A stretch of DNA of 64,000 bases, taken from contig NZ_CP132913.1 of the NCBI RefSeq assembly GCF_036327475.1, forward strand, positions 1,674,001-1,738,000, written 5' to 3'. The notes below the pieces were generated by a model. It searched no databases, was not told the origin of the DNA, and worked only from the letters and a program-made list of their open reading frames with translations. This document shows, in pieces, positions 1 to 8,222 of the stretch; position 1 is the stretch's first letter, and each line of letters opens with the position of its first letter. This stretch comes from G036327475 sp036327475. GTDB taxonomy: Bacteria > Pseudomonadota > Gammaproteobacteria > Enterobacterales > Enterobacteriaceae. The translations under genes were made by a program, and so were the position numbers.

Positions 1-231
1 AATTAGGTTCTGACCGGAGACATCAAGCGCCTCGCCACAGACCGCAATAAACTTTTGCGCCAGCTTTTCGGGCACAACGGCGCCCGAGAGTAGTTCAGCT
101 ATCTGCTCATTGCGGCTCATCTCGGCAGAGAATGCCAGCATCGACTGCCAATGCGCCACATCCTGGAGCTCGACGACAAAGTCAAAAGCCGCTTTGGCGT
201 AGGGGCGAGCTACAGTTACCAGTTCAAACAT
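1..231 (-). CDS. atpH: ATP synthase F1 subunit delta (partial, cut by window start)
   Basis: Delta connects the F1 head to the peripheral b stalk of the F1F0 ATP synthase. The ATG at 231 follows a GGAGGAG ribosome site, and 77 codons run open to the window edge. The start MFELVTVARPYAKAAFDF and the stretch with LAQKFIAVCGEALD match enterobacterial AtpH. It is the last gene visible of the minus-strand atp operon (atpI-B-E-F-H). No frameshift is seen here, in sharp contrast to the four upstream F0 genes. Its partner, the b subunit, is broken, so the role of an intact delta is unclear. Whether atpAGDC are intact lies outside the window. Confidence 0.9.
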   Translation of the reverse strand, partial: MFELVTVARPYAKAAFDFVVELQDVAHWQSMLAFSAEMSRNEQIAELLSGAVVPEKLAQKFIAVCGEALDVSGQNLI

Positions 232-254
232 TGCTCCTCCCTCCCTTACAGCCC

Positions 255-733
255 CTACAGTTCAGTGATAATTTATCGACGATGTCGCTGTTGGTGGCTT
301 CATCCACGGAACGTTCGTGATCTTCTCGGCACCCGACAAAATCAGCATAGCGACCTACTTGCGTAACTCCTCGCGGGCGCGCTTGCGTTCGGCGTTAATT
401 TCCGCCTGTGCCTGTGCCTGTGCCTGTGCCAGGATTTTGTTGCGTTCCGCTTCGGCTTCAGCTTTGGCTTCATCAACCACTTGCGTTTTCGCTTGTTGGC
501 TTGTTCGATTATAGCCTTGGCTTCCACCTTCGTTTGCTTCAAACGATCGGTTGCTTCGGCCTGGGCGATGTCCAGATCTTTTTTGCGCGTCCTGTGGAAG
601 CCAAACCATCAGCAAGTTCTTTCTGACGCCTCTCGATGGCGGTCATTAACGGTGGCCACACATACTTCATACAGAGCAGCACAAACAGGACAAACGCGAA
701 GGTCTGGCCGAGGATTGTTGCGTTAATATTCAC
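255..733 (-). pseudogene. atpF: ATP synthase F0 subunit b, frameshifted pseudogene
   Basis: Subunit b is the membrane-anchored peripheral stalk. The start at 733 (MNINATILGQTFAFVLFVLL, the membrane anchor) is normal. A one-base deletion in an A-run near RAKK (about 570-590) shifts frame, a second A loss near NKRK shifts again, a CAG-to-TAG stop falls after EELRK, and two further indels occur before the terminal AEL. A hexamer run GCCTGT x4 (about 404-430) encodes the AQAQAQAQ stretch. Every ancestral segment is still readable across the frames, so this is recent decay. The b subunit cannot be made full length. Confidence 0.93.
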
Positions 734-783
734 AGCACAATAACTTTTGTAAAGTTAACGGTTCGATGGTGGTTAGCTTGACA

Positions 784-945
784 CTAGGCGACGGCGAACA
801 TCACGTAGATCAGATCAGGCTGACGCGCGGCCCCTTCCAAAAATTTGTCACCTAGGCTGCCGATACCGATCGCAGCACCGATTGCCGCCATACCCATCAT
901 CACAGCAGAAGCCATGTACAGCAGATCTATATTCGGATTTTCCAT
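784..945 (-). pseudogene. atpE: ATP synthase F0 subunit c with in-frame deletion of second helix
   Basis: Subunit c forms the proton-driven rotor ring. The ATG at 945 follows AGGAGA, and the reading frame is open for 53 codons to TAG at 784-786. Helix 1 and the polar loop (ARQPDLI) are present and then jump directly to the C-terminal YVMFAVA. Compared with the 79-residue E. coli protein, residues 47-72 (26 codons, 78 bp) are missing. That block carries the proton-binding Asp61 and most of helix 2. No frameshift is present, so a short peptide could still be made, but proton translocation is not possible with this product. Called a pseudogene from the missing catalytic residue. Confidence 0.93.
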
Positions 946-993
946 GACAGTCTCCTGTTTGTTTCGGTTAAACGCAGTATTAAGCTATAAAAA

Positions 994-1785
994 TCAATGT
1001 TCTTCAGATGCTATCGCGAGATAGACAATCGTCAGAACCATGAAGATAAAGGCTTGCAATAATCAGGATATGAAAATGGCCCAGGGCACATTCAGAATCC
1101 ATTGTGACCACCACGGCAACAGACAGGCAATCAGGATGAAGATCAACTCACTTGCATACATGTTGCCAAACAACCGAAGGCCCAGCGACACTGGCTTGGA
1201 CAGCAGGCTGACGCCTTCGAGAATCAGGTTAATAGGAATGAAAATCGGGTGATTGAACGGCTGAAGGGTAAGTTCTTTGACAAAGCCGCTGATCCCTTTC
1301 ATCGTCACGCTACAATACAGGATGAGGATAAGCACGCTGAACGCCATCGACAGCGTAATGTTAACGTCAGCCGAGGGCACCACACGCAGCACCGATAAGC
1401 CCAGCACGTGCTGGCCGAGATAGGGCAGCGCGTGCTGGGCAGCAAATCCATCAGGTTCATTAAAAAGACCCAGACGCAGTTGGTCAACGCCAACGGAGTA
1501 ATAAGTTTGCTTTTACCGTGGAACGGACAAAGCCGACCACCAGCTCGACGAAGGTTTGCATTTTCCAGAGATGCCGCTGGTGTCACCCTTAGCAATGCGG
1601 CCAAAGATCAGCAGGAAAATTGCGCCCAGCAGCAGCGAGAAGAACATGGAATCAATGTTCAGGACCCAGAATGACGCCGCCGAGTGGGGACTAACTAGTT
1701 CAAACGTAAGCAGGTCCAACTGAAGGTTGTTCAGGTGGTAATCTATGTATTCCTGTGGAGTAGTGATTTCTTCTGATGCGGACAT
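994..1785 (-). pseudogene. atpB: ATP synthase F0 subunit a, multiply frameshifted
   Basis: Subunit a forms the proton half-channels. The start at 1785 (MSASEEITTPQEYIDYHLNN) and the end SEEH before TGA at 994-996 are both recognisable. At least four lesions lie between them: an indel after GISGK (about 1560), a small deletion removing the segment before HGKSK, a one-base loss after MDLLP (about 1440), and two losses near the end (WAIF then out of frame, about 1060). The helix with the essential arginine (SKPVSLGLRLFGNMYA) is still readable in one frame. The gene cannot encode a full protein. Confidence 0.94.
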
Positions 1786-1793
1786 GATGCCTC

Positions 1794-1975
1794 TTACCCT
1801 TTGTTGTTAATTACGACCGGTTGCCAATATACTGCACAATCGGCACCGATAAATAGGTTAGGCACAATGGGATAAACGCGGCCTTGAATATCTCAAGTGC
1901 GACGACCAGCAGGCGATGGAACGATAAGCGGCAAAAAGGTGAATAATAATTTAAAGAATGCAGATCTCATCTTTT
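1794..1975 (-). pseudogene. atpI: ATP synthase accessory protein I remnant
   Basis: AtpI is a small membrane protein that assists c-ring assembly and ion supply. Only the 3' part is readable: a segment like AVFIPL, then VPIVQYIG, and after one shift PVVINNKG before TAA at 1794-1796, matching the E. coli C-terminus. The 5' half is not recognisable. The position directly upstream of atpB fits the usual operon order. Confidence 0.7.
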
Positions 1976-2346
1976 TACCGCAAAAGCGCTGGATCGTAAC
2001 ATGTAAAATTTCCAACGCTTCACCAATTATCGTCTGTAAAACTGTGGAAAAGATCACACTACGATGGATTTAAAAGCGCGAGCCGGAAGCTAATTTAGCC
2101 ATTGCAGCATTTAAAAATGAATTATTCTCAATAACACACAACCACTTGAATATTAATTTTTATAAAATTGCCCCTATTTGGATGCATCTCTTACACTTCA
2201 GACGTCTCGCACGTTTACTATTAGTACGTGTACAGCGATAGGATTCAATTGCTAACGAAATATAAAAGAGAGGTAAATAATTCTCAGGATAGCTAAATTA
2301 CCGCCAGCGGTTTGTTTAATAAAGTGCGCGACGGTTTTTTTGCCTT
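1976..2346. other. Non-coding gap between rsmG and the atp genes
   Basis: In relatives this interval holds the atp operon promoters and the start of atpI. Here it is AT-rich from about 2090 to 2300 and contains no readable gene. I see no confident promoter match. The AT-rich stretch may be the decayed promoter region of an operon that no longer makes a functional F0 sector. Confidence 0.4.
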
Positions 2347-2759
2347 TTATTGACGAAAAGCAACCACGATATGCCACTCACCCTCCAGGCCACATGAAGC
2401 ACGATCACCGATTCTGACCGCAAGCCCAATGGTAGCACTGTCAGCTCCACCTCGGAAAGCCAGCCTTTCGGCGTATAAATCGGCCTTTTCTTTACCCGGG
2501 AGCGCAGCGCATCGGGTCAGCACGTCGCCGAGGGAGGCGAAAGCGCGGCTTATGACGCTGTCAAAGCCCACGGACGGCGTGAAGCTCTCCACCCGGCCAT
2601 GCGGCCAGCATCATCGAGACCCAGTTCATGCTGTACCTGGCGCAGAAAGCGTACGCGCTTGCCCAAGGCTGTCTAGTGAAATGCGCTTCTGGCCGCACAA
2701 TAGTCAGCAGAACGTCCGCCAGCCCGGGCCGGTGCCGACGTCGACAATGTTTCAAGCAT
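2347..2759 (-). pseudogene. rsmG: 16S rRNA m7G527 methyltransferase, deleted and frameshifted
   Basis: RsmG (GidB) methylates G527 of 16S rRNA. The start ATG (2759-2757) overlaps the mnmG stop. Four codons later the sequence jumps to the SAM-binding motif VDVGTGPGL, so about 70 N-terminal residues are deleted. Further shifts follow: TIVRPEAHFT is in one frame and ISRAFASLGDV in another, ending near GEWHIVVAFRQ. The remaining pieces match RsmG in order. Loss of this enzyme is normally tolerated and can give low-level streptomycin resistance in other bacteria. Confidence 0.9.
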
Positions 2760-4666
2760 TAATGATTCCGTTGTTGCCAGGCACCGCAGCGCAGCAGCCC
2801 CTGTTTTTTCAGCCAAACCAGCAAGATGGAAATCGCCGCCGGCGTGACACCAGATATCCGTGAAGCCTGGCCGATAGAATTGGGTTTATGATCGTTAAGT
2901 TTGGCGATCACTTCGTTGGATAGGCCCGATACAACGCTGAAATCCATATCCACCGATAACAGGGTATGTTCATTGCGCATCTGGCGCGCGATCTCCTCTT
3001 GCTGACGAGCGATGTAGCCATGGTATTTGATCTGGATCTCGACCTGTTCCGCTGCCTGATTGTCGGTCAGCGCTGGACTGAAGCGGTCTAGGCCGGTCAG
3101 TCGCGCATAATCCACCTCCGGGCGGCGCAGGAGCTCTTCCCCGTTGGCTTCGCGCGTCAACGGCGCTTTAAGCAGCGAATTAAGTTGTTCAACATCTTCG
3201 CTGCCAGGATGCACCCAGATATCGCGCAGACGCTGACGCTCCAGTGCGATCTGTTCTTGCTTGGCGCAGAAGCGCGCCCAGCGCACTTCATTCACTAAAC
3301 CGAGCTGCCGGCCGATTTCCGTTAGCCGAAGATCGGCGTTATCTTCGCGCAACAGCAGCCGATATTCGGCGCGAGCGGTAAACATACGGTAAGGCTCTTT
3401 AGTGCCCAACGTGCATAAATCATCCACTAGCACGCCCAGATAGGCCTGATCGCGCCGCGGTGACCATCCCTCTTGGTTTGTGGCAAGCCTAGCGGCGTTC
3501 AGACCGGCGAGCATGCCTTGGGCGGCAGCCTCTTCGTATCCGGTGGTTCCGTTGATCTGGCCGGCGAAAAACAGTCCCGCGATCAATTTGCTTTCCAGCG
3601 TCAGCTTGAGATCGCGCGGATCAAAAAAGTCGTACTCGATCGCATAGCCAGGACGCACGATGCGCGCGTTCTCCAATCCCTGTATAGAGTGGACGATTTT
3701 TATCTGTACATCGAACGGCAGGCTAGTCGAGATGCCGTTGGGATAAATTTCGTTGCTGGTCAACCCTTCCGGCTCGAGGAAGATCTGGTGGGCATCGCGA
3801 TTGGCGAAACGCATGACCTTATCTTCAATGGACGGGCAATAGCGCGGCCCGACGCCTTCGATAATACCGGCGTACATCGGGCTGCGATCCAAATTTTGGC
3901 GGATGACCTCATGGGTCTTTGTGTTGGTATGGGTGATATAGCAGGGGATCTGGCGCGGATGCTGATCCGCCGAGCCCAAAAAAGAGAAGACGGGCAGCGG
4001 ATCGTCGCCATGCTGTGTTGCCAGTTGCGAAAAATCAATACTGCGCGCATCAATACGCGGCGGTGTTCCGGTTTTCAGGCGGTTCACCCGGAACGGTAGC
4101 TCGCGCAGACAGCGCGACAGAGAAATCGACGGCGGATCCCCTGCCCGACCGCCGCTGTAGTGATCCATGCCGATGTGGATCTTACCGTCCAGAAAGGTCC
4201 CCACGGTCAACACCACCGCGCTGGCGCTGAATTTTAGCCCCATTTGCGTAACGACACCGACGACCCGATCGCCATCCACGACCAGATCCTCTACCACCTG
4301 CTGGAAGATCACCAGGTTAGGCTGGTTCTCCAGTGCGCCGCGCACCGCCTGACGGTAAAGCACGCGATCCGCTTGTGCGCGGGTCGCTCTAGTCGCTGGC
4401 CCTTTACTAGCGTTCAATATCCTGAACTGAATGCCGGCCTTGTCGATGGCCTGTGCCATCAAACCACCCATCGCATCAACTTCCTTGACCAAATGCCCTT
4501 TGCCGATACCGCCGATCGCCGGGTTACAAGACATTTGTCCAAGCGTATCAATATCATGTGTCATCAACAGGGTTTTGCATCCCATCCGTGCCGACGCCAT
4601 TACCGCTTCCGTACCGGCATGACCGCCACCAATGACGATGACGTCAAAATGATCGGGATAAAACAT
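2759..4666 (-). CDS. mnmG: tRNA uridine 5-carboxymethylaminomethyl modification enzyme, FAD subunit
   Basis: MnmG (GidA) works with MnmE to modify the wobble uridine of tRNAs, using FAD. The start chosen is the ATG at 4666 (MFYPDHFDVIVIGGGHAG), preceded by GAGGTG; an upstream in-frame codon at 4702 is not conserved. The Rossmann motif GGGHAG is at residues 13-18, and the conserved blocks SCNPAIGGIGKGHLVKEVDA and ASKGPATRATRAQADR are present. The product is 635 residues versus 629 in E. coli. The last residues after LLR are unusual because the ancestral stop appears lost next to the rsmG deletion, and the stop now overlaps the rsmG ATG. It lies beside oriC as in other enterobacteria. Confidence 0.95.
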   Translation of the reverse strand: MFYPDHFDVIVIGGGHAGTEAVMASARMGCKTLLMTHDIDTLGQMSCNPAIGGIGKGHLVKEVDAMGGLMAQAIDKAGIQFRILNASKGPATRATRAQADRVLYRQAVRGALENQPNLVIFQQVVEDLVVDGDRVVGVVTQMGLKFSASAVVLTVGTFLDGKIHIGMDHYSGGRAGDPPSISLSRCLRELPFRVNRLKTGTPPRIDARSIDFSQLATQHGDDPLPVFSFLGSADQHPRQIPCYITHTNTKTHEVIRQNLDRSPMYAGIIEGVGPRYCPSIEDKVMRFANRDAHQIFLEPEGLTSNEIYPNGISTSLPFDVQIKIVHSIQGLENARIVRPGYAIEYDFFDPRDLKLTLESKLIAGLFFAGQINGTTGYEEAAAQGMLAGLNAARLATNQEGWSPRRDQAYLGVLVDDLCTLGTKEPYRMFTARAEYRLLLREDNADLRLTEIGRQLGLVNEVRWARFCAKQEQIALERQRLRDIWVHPGSEDVEQLNSLLKAPLTREANGEELLRRPEVDYARLTGLDRFSPALTDNQAAEQVEIQIKYHGYIARQQEEIARQMRNEHTLLSVDMDFSVVSGLSNEVIAKLNDHKPNSIGQASRISGVTPAAISILLVWLKKQGLLRCGAWQQRNH

Positions 4667-4751
4667 GGTAAAACACCTCACGCGAAAGCGAAGGATAGTC
4701 AAGGAGCCTGAAGGAGAGGATTCTACTCAAGTTTAGACGGAATACAAGCCA

Positions 4752-5000
4752 GGAAGATCCGCCGGTGGTTAAAGAAAGATCTTTTATTTATAGATCCCTT
4801 GTTATATCTAATACTAGAACCGCAATCCTCTGTGGATAAGCCATTTTGGTTGACTTATTCAAGGGATTATCGATCCTCCGAGCCTGTGAATGACCGGTGT
4901 CCAGGCCGGCATAAGCTCTGTCGCACTTACCCATAAGGTTCAGAGACTCTTAAGATTGTAAATTAGATAATTACCGGTTTCCAGCGGATTTTAGTCGCAG
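4752..5000. other. oriC: Chromosomal origin oriC, apparently degenerate
   Basis: The interval between mnmG and mioC is the enterobacterial oriC site. The AT-rich 13-mer region (about 4777-4806, two AGATC motifs with T-runs) and the strand following it align by eye with E. coli oriC. DnaA box R1 (TGTGGATAA, 4831-4839) is perfect. The segment CCTGTGAATGACCGGTG (from about 4883) corresponds to the R1-R2 interval, but the R2 and R4 positions no longer read as DnaA boxes and R3 (about 4962) is weak. Only four GATC sites are left (4756, 4778, 4793, 4872), versus eleven in E. coli as I recall it. Whether it still fires cannot be told from the sequence. Confidence 0.8.
4831..4839 (-). promoter_or_regulatory. 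DnaA box R1 of oriC
   Basis: This is a perfect nine-base DnaA box (TGTGGATAA, complement TTATCCACA), at the place of R1 next to the AT-rich unwinding region. It is the only consensus DnaA box in the mnmG-mioC interval. Confidence 0.85.
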
Positions 5001-5016
5001 CTATACATAAAAGAGA

Positions 5017-5469
5017 CTATCGGAGCGCTTTTATCTGCACGATCCATTCCGCTACCCAAGCTTCCGCCGGATCCTCGGGAATTTCGTGCTGAGTAATGTC
5101 GATCTTCAGCACATTTCCGATCCGGTTGGCGCCGAGCGTCGTAAGCTGGCGATCCAAGGTATCGATCGCGCCGCAAAACGTATCGTATTCGCTGCTGCCG
5201 ATGCCGATTGCGCCATAGGCGACCTCGGCGAGTGAGGGCGCTTGCGCCGTCAACGCTCCTAACAGCGGTTGGAGATTCTCCGGAAGCTCGCCTGCGCCGT
5301 GGGTGGAAGTAACCAGGAGCCACAGACCCTCTGGACTTAATTCTGCCAGCTCGGCGCCATGCAGGACATGGGTGGTGACTCCATGCTGTTCAAGGATGCC
5401 GGCGACGTGCTCGGCAACATATTCGGCGCTACCCAATGTGCTGCCGCTGATGATGGTTACGTCAGCCAT
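5017..5469 (-). CDS. mioC: Flavodoxin-like FMN-binding protein MioC
   Basis: MioC is a small flavodoxin-fold electron carrier, reported to support biotin synthase in E. coli, and its transcription enters oriC. The start MADVTIISGSTLGSAE contains the FMN phosphate loop (SGSTLG, residues 8-13), and the flavin-binding STHGAGELPEN and the GSSEYDTFCGA block are conserved. At 150 residues it is close to the E. coli length (147). No frameshift is present. A consensus DnaA box lies about 60 bases upstream. Its retention next to a decayed origin is notable. Confidence 0.95.
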   Translation of the reverse strand: MADVTIISGSTLGSAEYVAEHVAGILEQHGVTTHVLHGAELAELSPEGLWLLVTSTHGAGELPENLQPLLGALTAQAPSLAEVAYGAIGIGSSEYDTFCGAIDTLDRQLTTLGANRIGNVLKIDITQHEIPEDPAEAWVAEWIVQIKALR

Positions 5470-5528
5470 GATGGTCCCGTCAGATAAATAAGTCAGTATT
5501 ATACGCTGTGTACCGGCTGGGATCTACC

Positions 5529-5537
5529 TGTGGATAA
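5529..5537 (-). promoter_or_regulatory. DnaA box in the mioC promoter
   Basis: TGTGGATAA (complement TTATCCACA) is a perfect DnaA box 60 bases upstream of the mioC start. E. coli has a DnaA box at the mioC promoter through which DnaA represses transcription into oriC, so the same control probably applies. Confidence 0.75.
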
Positions 5538-5558
5538 TTGTAGGTATTAATCGGGCCT

Positions 5559-5815
5559 CTATGGCACGATAGTCCGGCTGATGGGGTTTTGCATCGAGAT
5601 GAAGGTTTCGGTGGATTGGATCTCGCCGATGGCCTGAATCTTGTTGATAAGTACCTGTTGCAGGGCATCGATAGAGCGGCACGCCACCTTAATAAAGATG
5701 CTGTAGGCCGGTGGCATAAATGCCTCCGCCACTTCGTCCAGCGCGCCCAGCTTCTTGAGCGCGTAAGAGTAATTCTTGGCGCTTTCAAGAAAAATGCCGA
5801 TAAAGCAGCAGACGA
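5559..5815 (-). pseudogene. asnC: AsnC/Lrp-family regulator, 5' half deleted
   Basis: AsnC activates asnA in response to asparagine. Only the C-terminal ligand-binding half remains, from CCFIGIFLESAKNYS to NPISRTIVP. It is colinear with E. coli AsnC from about residue 69 onward. The helix-turn-helix half is gone because a deletion joins viaA coding sequence directly to this point (about 5804-5815). An ATG from the viaA side in another frame makes a 93-codon chimeric reading frame, but no DNA-binding domain can be made. Confidence 0.9.
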
Positions 5816-6646
5816 CGGTAAAACTCGTACTCCAGTTCATCGATGCCGAGGGCGGACAACTCTCCCGGTAGCAGCCGCAATACCGCTAATTTCTTTAGAC
5901 GGAACCGCCGGCTCGTGCACGCGATTCTCCACTTCGCGCTCAAGCGAATGGGGAGCGGCGGTGAAACGCGCTTCACAGCTGCGCCCCAATTGTTCCGCCA
6001 ACCGCAGAAGTTCAGGACACCGTGTAGAAATGCGTCATAGTGTACCAGGATAATCGCCTTGTCGTAGTGTACCTGCCCGACGGCCATATCCCACAATCGG
6101 CCGGCAGCGTGTTGATTCTACGCCAGCAGCGGCGCCGTAGGCCGCTCATCGCGAGCTGCTGCTGTGGCTCGTCAAGCAGAAATCTACCGCCCTTTCCAGG
6201 TTGATGTTGCGCCGTAGTGGCCCGCAACGTCAAACTGGTGCGACAACGCTGTAAACAGGGTTTGGAGCGCGTTATCGTAGCAATCCATTTCTGTTGATGC
6301 GACCTGATGGAACCGTTGCGCTTCTGGATAAAAGGGCGATAAGATGGCTTGTAGGCCGCATCAGGGTGTCCGGAAAATGGGCGGAAAATCCTGATGAGCC
6401 CACAGCTGGTTTTGTTGAAACAGATAAAATTCGCTGGCCAGTGCTTAGGCACTTTACCCCGACGCAGCACCTATTCCAGCCGTGGTTTCATCAGCGGCGC
6501 ACGTTTCATCAATTCCTTCTTCGGCACCGGAAACTGTTCCAGTAGTAAGGCCATTGGCGGGCTGTCAATCAAGATCAAGATAAGGTCACTCATCAGTTTC
6601 CCTGGTCAATGGCTAACAGCAGACTGACGTATCCAGCGTCCACCAT
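5806..6646 (-). pseudogene. viaA: VWA-domain protein ViaA, truncated and frameshifted
   Basis: ViaA partners the AAA+ ATPase RavA. Segments in order match E. coli ViaA: the start region (from 6646), PPMALLLEQFPVPKKELMK, the LWDM..GQ block, the LRLLPGELSALGIDELEYE block, and then an abrupt end at FYRRL. The whole VWA domain (about the last 170 residues) is missing, replaced by asnC sequence. Several stops and shifts lie between the segments. Confidence 0.85.
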
Positions 6647-6652
6647 CGTGCG

Positions 6653-7992
6653 TCAATCCTGTCCGGTCTGGGCTAATTGTTGGGAAAGGTTCAGCAGACC
6701 GGCTTCAATCTTCGCGATGACAATCCTCGCGACCACTCTCTGATAATCAAAGAGGCAACTTTGCTGTTCGTGGAACAGACAGCGCTGTTGGTGGTAGAGT
6801 TGTTGACTTCCTCAAGATCATCCATCAGCGCAGCCAGCGCCGCCTGTGCCAGCAATGAGGACTGAAGACTAATATCGACTATTTCAAACTGATGCTGAAC
6901 GTTAATGCGTGCCTCGAGCCCCAAACCGTACCCCTTAGCCTTGCCTTGCACCCCCCTTTATTCAGCCACTGTTGCAGAGCTTCACGCTCAATGGTGATGT
7001 GATCGATGTGGATATCGTGCAATACTCGCTGCGTTTGCAATATGAAAGTCAACGCCGGTTCCGTCAGCGATGACGGCAGGGTGTGATGGGGTTTACGGCT
7101 CATAAGGGCTTTGGAGACGCAAATGTAAGCGCCAGCTTGGCCTGGGTTTTAGCGATATGCTGACGTTTTATCGGTTGAAGTTCTGTGTTTTACAGAATCT
7201 ACCACGCTCGACCATCAGTTGCTCAAGTTGCTGATTAATGAGCTGGTGACTGGCCGGATCGTGCAACAGGCATTTCTTTAGCAGGATGATATCTACCGGG
7301 GAAATGCTTTGGCGATCACTGAAAACTCGCTGACCTGCAGCAAACGCAACGCCTTTTCCAGTACCGGTCAGAGATATGGGGCATCTCGGGCGGCGCTTCC
7401 AGCCGCTGACGTAATAGACATATCAGCTCAAAACAAGCCGCCGGAAGTGTCACCTTGTTAATCTGCCGTTGTCAGGATTTGGTACTTCGTTGCTCACTCG
7501 TAGTGGCGAGATAACTGCTTGCGACTGGCTGTCCGCATGACTGATCAGCAATACATGAAAATTACTCTTCTCTTTGACCTTGTCCAGCCGCAGGCGGATT
7601 AGCATTCGGTCATGCCACAAACCGTCGTTTGTTGATGGCGGCAAGCATGGTGTTCAAAATGGCCGGACAATTTCCGCCTCCGGCAAATACCCTTGTGTCA
7701 TCTGATGACAGCGGCCATCCACTTTCAGCGCCTGAATGGACAGTAGGACGAATACCTCTTCCGATGTTGAAAGCAGGCCATCAGATAATCGAAGGTACGC
7801 GTATGGCTGAACGCCAGCTTCAGGCGATTGGCGATAAGACTTTTGGCGATGACGGGCGGCCTCAGCGAAATACACTTTCCCGGAAAGTGCTGTCAGCACA
7901 GAGCCGCATGGCATGCTGCCACTCGTACAGCCCGATTTCTAATAGCTGCTGAGGCGAGGAATTCTCTCTGCCGGAAGAGGTGTGAGCGCCAT
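6653..7992 (-). pseudogene. ravA: MoxR-type AAA+ ATPase RavA, frameshifted
   Basis: RavA is a MoxR AAA+ ATPase that binds the inducible lysine decarboxylase. Conserved pieces appear in several frames: EEVFVLLSIQALK and GYLPEAEIV (about 7690-7780), DRMLIRLRLDKVKEK (about 7560-7610), a LEQWLSKGG-like piece (EALQQWLNKGG, about 6960) and a C-terminal end near 6653. The Walker A region is not readable. Numerous stops and indels are present. It precedes viaA by a few bases, as in the normal ravA-viaA operon. Confidence 0.88.
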
Positions 7993-8222
7993 AATCAGAT
8001 CGGTTATCCCTATGAGTAGTGAGAAAGACACAATAAATAAGTGCATTTTATAAATAAATGCTCGCATAAATTTATCCTTTATCAACTTTTTGCGTTAATC
8101 GCCCCTCAATGGGGGATAATTAGAATTAGTGTTTCGGCATTTTTCAGGCATACTGTGCGCTTTTAGTTTTTGAGGAAGTGCATCACCGCATGCTCCTAGA
8201 AAAATAATGCAAAGAAAAGGTT
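7993..8222. other. Intergenic region between ravA and kup
   Basis: This interval separates the divergent ravA (dead) and kup (intact), so it should hold the kup promoter. It is AT-rich (8020-8100). An AAGAAAAGG purine stretch just before 8223 serves as the kup ribosome site. I cannot place a promoter with confidence. Confidence 0.4.

Noticed and set aside
408..430. GCCTGT x4 repeat as a CRISPR-like or phase-variation repeat
   Set aside because: It encodes the natural alanine-glutamine coiled-coil of subunit b and is too short.
255..1785. Sequencing or assembly error as the cause of the many frameshifts in the atp operon
   Set aside because: Long genes such as mnmG, kup, metK, speA, galP and mreB are fully open, and the lesions include large deletions, changed start codons and stop codons. 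Random error would not spare essential genes. The frameshifts are therefore most likely real, though reads should be checked for homopolymer errors.
3473..4099. A 208-codon plus-strand open frame opposite mnmG
   Set aside because: It is antisense to a well-conserved gene, with no family resemblance; an ordinary shadow frame in GC-rich sequence.
5559..5840. A 93-residue minus-strand protein read as an intact AsnC variant
   Set aside because: It begins in viaA sequence in the wrong frame and lacks the DNA-binding half; it is a fusion artefact of the deletion.
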